Shown: positions 11,170 to 13,327 of the stretch, one piece after another
Layout: each line of letters opens with the position of its first letter
Position numbering within the stretch: the first letter of the stretch is position 1
Source of the DNA: Brachionus plicatilis
Taxonomy: Eukaryota; Rotifera; Eurotatoria; Ploima; Brachionidae
DNA: 13,327 bases
Assembly: GCA_010279815.1 (NCBI GenBank)
Contig: QEOQ01000345.1
Span: forward strand, 214,187 to 227,513
Direction of reading: 5' to 3'
Translations under genes and position numbers: made by a program
The notes under the pieces: generated by a model
The model's database searches: none
What the model was told of the DNA's origin: nothing
The model's input: the letters and a program-made list of their open reading frames with translations, nothing else

Positions 11170-11202
11170 GAACGTTCTTGAACTTTAAGGAACGTTCAAG
11201 AA
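11170..11202. promoter_or_regulatory. Paired perfect heat shock elements (HSF sites)
   Basis: GAAcgTTCttGAA (11170-11182) and GAAcgTTCaaGAA (11190-11202) both match the three-unit consensus nGAAnnTTCnnGAA without mismatch. They lie 7 bp apart and share an identical GAACGTTC core. The arms ttcttgaac and gttcaagaa also form a 9-bp hairpin stem with a 10-nt loop. The site is 819 bp upstream of the C2CD5 ATG and about 1.1 kb after the secreted WD40 gene. Known HSF trimers bind such sites; which gene it would serve is unclear. Confidence 0.4.
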
Positions 11203-12020
11203 ATCTTGTGTGAATGATTATGACTGCAAAAAATCTTTAAATAATAATTAATTTTCATATCATTTACTCATCAAACTTGTATGAGTAAAATATTAACATT
11301 CTTATTAAAATTTTCCATGGTCGAGAACTTAACTTCATTTGCAAATAAACGCATTAACTAATGACTGGAAATTTTAGGTTTGGAAAATTCTAAAAAAATT
11401 TTAAGCGATTAATTGTTTTTCGATATTTCAAAACTAAAATATTTTTTTGTATATAAAATTTATTCAAATTCCGAACATATTTAAAAATACTGATGATTGC
11501 CGCCTTAATATCTAAAGATTTTTTCTATTTTTTCAGCTCATTAAATTTTCAATTAATTTATTTTAATTACAAAATTATTTAAAAGAAAAAATTTAAAGAC
11601 AAATTTTTGGTTTACTATTTGATTTCAGTATTCCCAAATCAAGCACTGCACAAGACAATTTTAAATTCAAGGTTTTTCTTTTTAGAAAACTATATGTGTT
11701 GATTTTAAAATTATATTCTTTTAAATGCTTGTATAAATAGAGCCAAATTTAAAAAAAAATCAACAGTTTAAAAATTAAAATAATAAAGATCAAATAATGA
11801 TGACATTTTACCCAGCTCTCTGAATAAGAGTGAAAGAAAAATTTTAACAAATCTGAGTTTGATCTTTAAAACAAAAAACATATAAAATATACACCAACTC
11901 TGGCTTACTTTTGGATATTAAATGCTTACATAATTAGCAATTTTAATAATTTATACTAAATAATAAAATTTGAAATTTCAAAGTCCTCATTTAAAAAAAC
12001 TTGCTTTACAATGTGTTAAA

Positions 12021-13147
12021 ATGCCTGGTAAAATAAAAATTGGGATTTTAAAAGCGAGGAATTTGCCCGTCATGGACCGGAGCTCGGAGAGCTCCGACGC
12101 ATTTGTTGAAGTACATTTTAACAGAATTCAGTCATATTATTTAAAAAATCAAACAACTTAGGTGCGATTTGGAACCGATAATTATTATAAGACCCCTGTT
12201 TACAAAAAATCTCTTGACCCGGAATGGAATTCACGATTTTTTTTTGAGGTTGAAGAAGACGAAATCCAAGAAGAACCGCTTCAAATAAGGTTTTTATCAC
12301 CATTTCGCTTTTGAGTCCTCTTTTTTACTCTTGGCTTTCCTAGAGTGCTCGATCATGATACTTATTCTTCCCATGATGCAATCGGAAAAGTCTACATCGA
12401 CTTAAAACCGCTTTTGAACCCCAATGGTCCTAGCGCTTTAAATGGTTCCATTTAGATCAAATTTATTTTCTTATAAAGAATTATTTTAAATAAAATTCTA
12501 AGGTTTTTTTCCAATTTTTGATACGCTACATGGAATTCGTGGTGATGTAAAAGTTCAAGCAAGGATAGAGATTCTCAGCGATTGTAACGAATACAGAAAA
12601 TCCTCATCTGGTGTCCAATTTTTTACCAGTACTTTTAAAAAAATATTTAATTAGCTCTTTAAACTAAAGATGCTTAGGCTCTAGAGTTCCGGAAGGGTTT
12701 AGTTTGCAGAATTTTTGCGGGTTTGTTGAAGAGATGGTTTTAAATGATGATCCAGAATATCAGTGGATTGACAAAATACGAGCCCCTCGAGCTTCTAATG
12801 AGGCTAGACAAAAATTGTTCACCAAGTTATCTGGTGAAGTGCAGCGTCGTATAGGACTCAAAGTTCTCGACATGGACGCTAATTGTGTACTGGGTTATCA
12901 GCAATACTTTGATTTAGAAGGGGAGTATGGAATTGTAGTACGTGGAATCGGAACTGCTGCTAATATAGTAAAGCAAGCTGGAACATGCAAATCCCAAATT
13001 TATCCCGAAATCACCAAGCCTTGTAAGATTAGTCCCAATCGTCTTAGCAAAAAAATACACTCTGATACCGATCTTAATTTACAAAACCTCAATAATAAAC
13101 AAGAAAACCAAAACCATGTTTTAAATCATTCCATATCGGAAAAAATA
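12021..13147 (+). CDS. C2CD5: C2 domain-containing protein 5 (CDP138), N-terminal part, five exons
   Basis: In mammals C2CD5 is an Akt substrate that binds Ca2+ and lipid and promotes GLUT4 vesicle insertion. Exons 12021-12110, 12162-12289, 12344-12444, 12503-12628 and 12678-13147 encode 305 codons; introns are 51, 54, 58 and 49 bp. A strong donor (ATA|gtgagt) at 13148 shows the gene runs on. Residues 1-105 are the C2 domain, with the five Ca2+-ligand aspartates at D19, D26, D76, D78 and D84. Residues about 107-260 match the family's YbjQ-related region: GFFPIFDTLHGIRG, GFVEEMVLNDDPEYQWIDKI, RAPRASNEARQ, FDLEGEYGIVVRGIGTA. SDTDLNL (277-283) matches the SSSDTDLSLT region. By memory of the human protein, alignment is gap-free to about residue 197. 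ATG 12021 gives MPGKIKIGIL, the family's standard N-terminus. Most of the roughly 1,000-residue protein is off the window. Confidence 0.95.
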
Positions 13148-13327
13148 GTGAGTACACCATATAAAGTTTTTTAAAAGCTATTTGAATTATTGTTTAGTTT
13201 ATAAGAAAAAATTCTTTTAATAAAAAAGCATTTGAATTAAAAAAAATTAAAAAGTTTATTTAAAGATAAATATTTTTATTTTTGAGCCGAAAGATTGGAA
13301 AAATTGGAAGCTCCAATCTCGTTCAAT
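13148..13327 (+). other. Start of C2CD5 intron 5 (window edge)
   Basis: After the gtgagt donor the sequence turns AT-rich and the frame closes at TAA 13172-13174. The last 40 bp are more balanced (gattggaaaaattggaagc) and could be the next exon, but I could not tie a frame to the known protein. Confidence 0.55.

Larger units (their letters stand above)
10091..12020. other. Intergenic region upstream of C2CD5
   Basis: About 1.9 kb, mostly AT-rich and without credible exons. It holds the GC-rich hAT-like fragment at 10341-10531 with the NNNN gap, a short perfect hairpin at 10268-10285 (atgtatc/gatacat), and paired heat-shock-element motifs at 11170-11202. From about 11210 to the C2CD5 start I see nothing specific; the last stretch should be its promoter and 5' UTR, but no TATA or initiator motif can be picked out. 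Confidence 0.55.

Overview
The window reads as nuclear DNA of an animal with a very AT-rich, compact genome. Every gene is broken by short GT...AG introns, mostly 47-58 bp. The reading frames use the standard code with all three stops. The last gene is an unmistakable C2CD5 (CDP138) orthologue, a gene I know from animals. A monogonont rotifer such as Brachionus would fit the composition, intron size and gene style, but nothing here proves that, so the taxon is inference.

Four protein-coding genes lie on the + strand. (1) 1227-2563 is a four-exon gene for a 368-residue basic protein that I do not recognise. (2) 2975-7667 is a ten-exon F-box/WD40 gene of 578 residues, a probable SCF ubiquitin-ligase substrate receptor. 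Its fourth intron is 2,460 bp and holds two foldback repeats, a tandem duplication and a protein-like fossil. (3) 8871-10090 is a two-exon gene for a 389-residue secretory protein: signal peptide, PAN/Apple-like cysteine domain and a seven-bladed WD40 propeller with an exact 41-residue period. (4) 12021-13147 is the first five exons of C2CD5, 305 codons; the rest lies beyond the window.

The spacers are AT-rich and mostly featureless but hold some structures. There is a foldback element at 355-745 and a decayed minus-strand coding remnant at 7998-8298. A GC-rich hAT-like terminus at 10341-10531 is cut by an NNNN gap. Two perfect three-unit heat-shock-element matches sit side by side at 11170-11202.

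The most unusual gene is the third. WD40 propellers normally work in the cytosol or nucleus. This one carries a signal peptide, eight N-glycosylation sequons, and only two cysteines in the propeller, one at each end where the ring closes. It looks like a propeller adapted to the secretory or extracellular space. The genes show no sign of working as one pathway; they are neighbours on one strand. Exon borders were set by reading-frame and phase continuity and have no transcript support.
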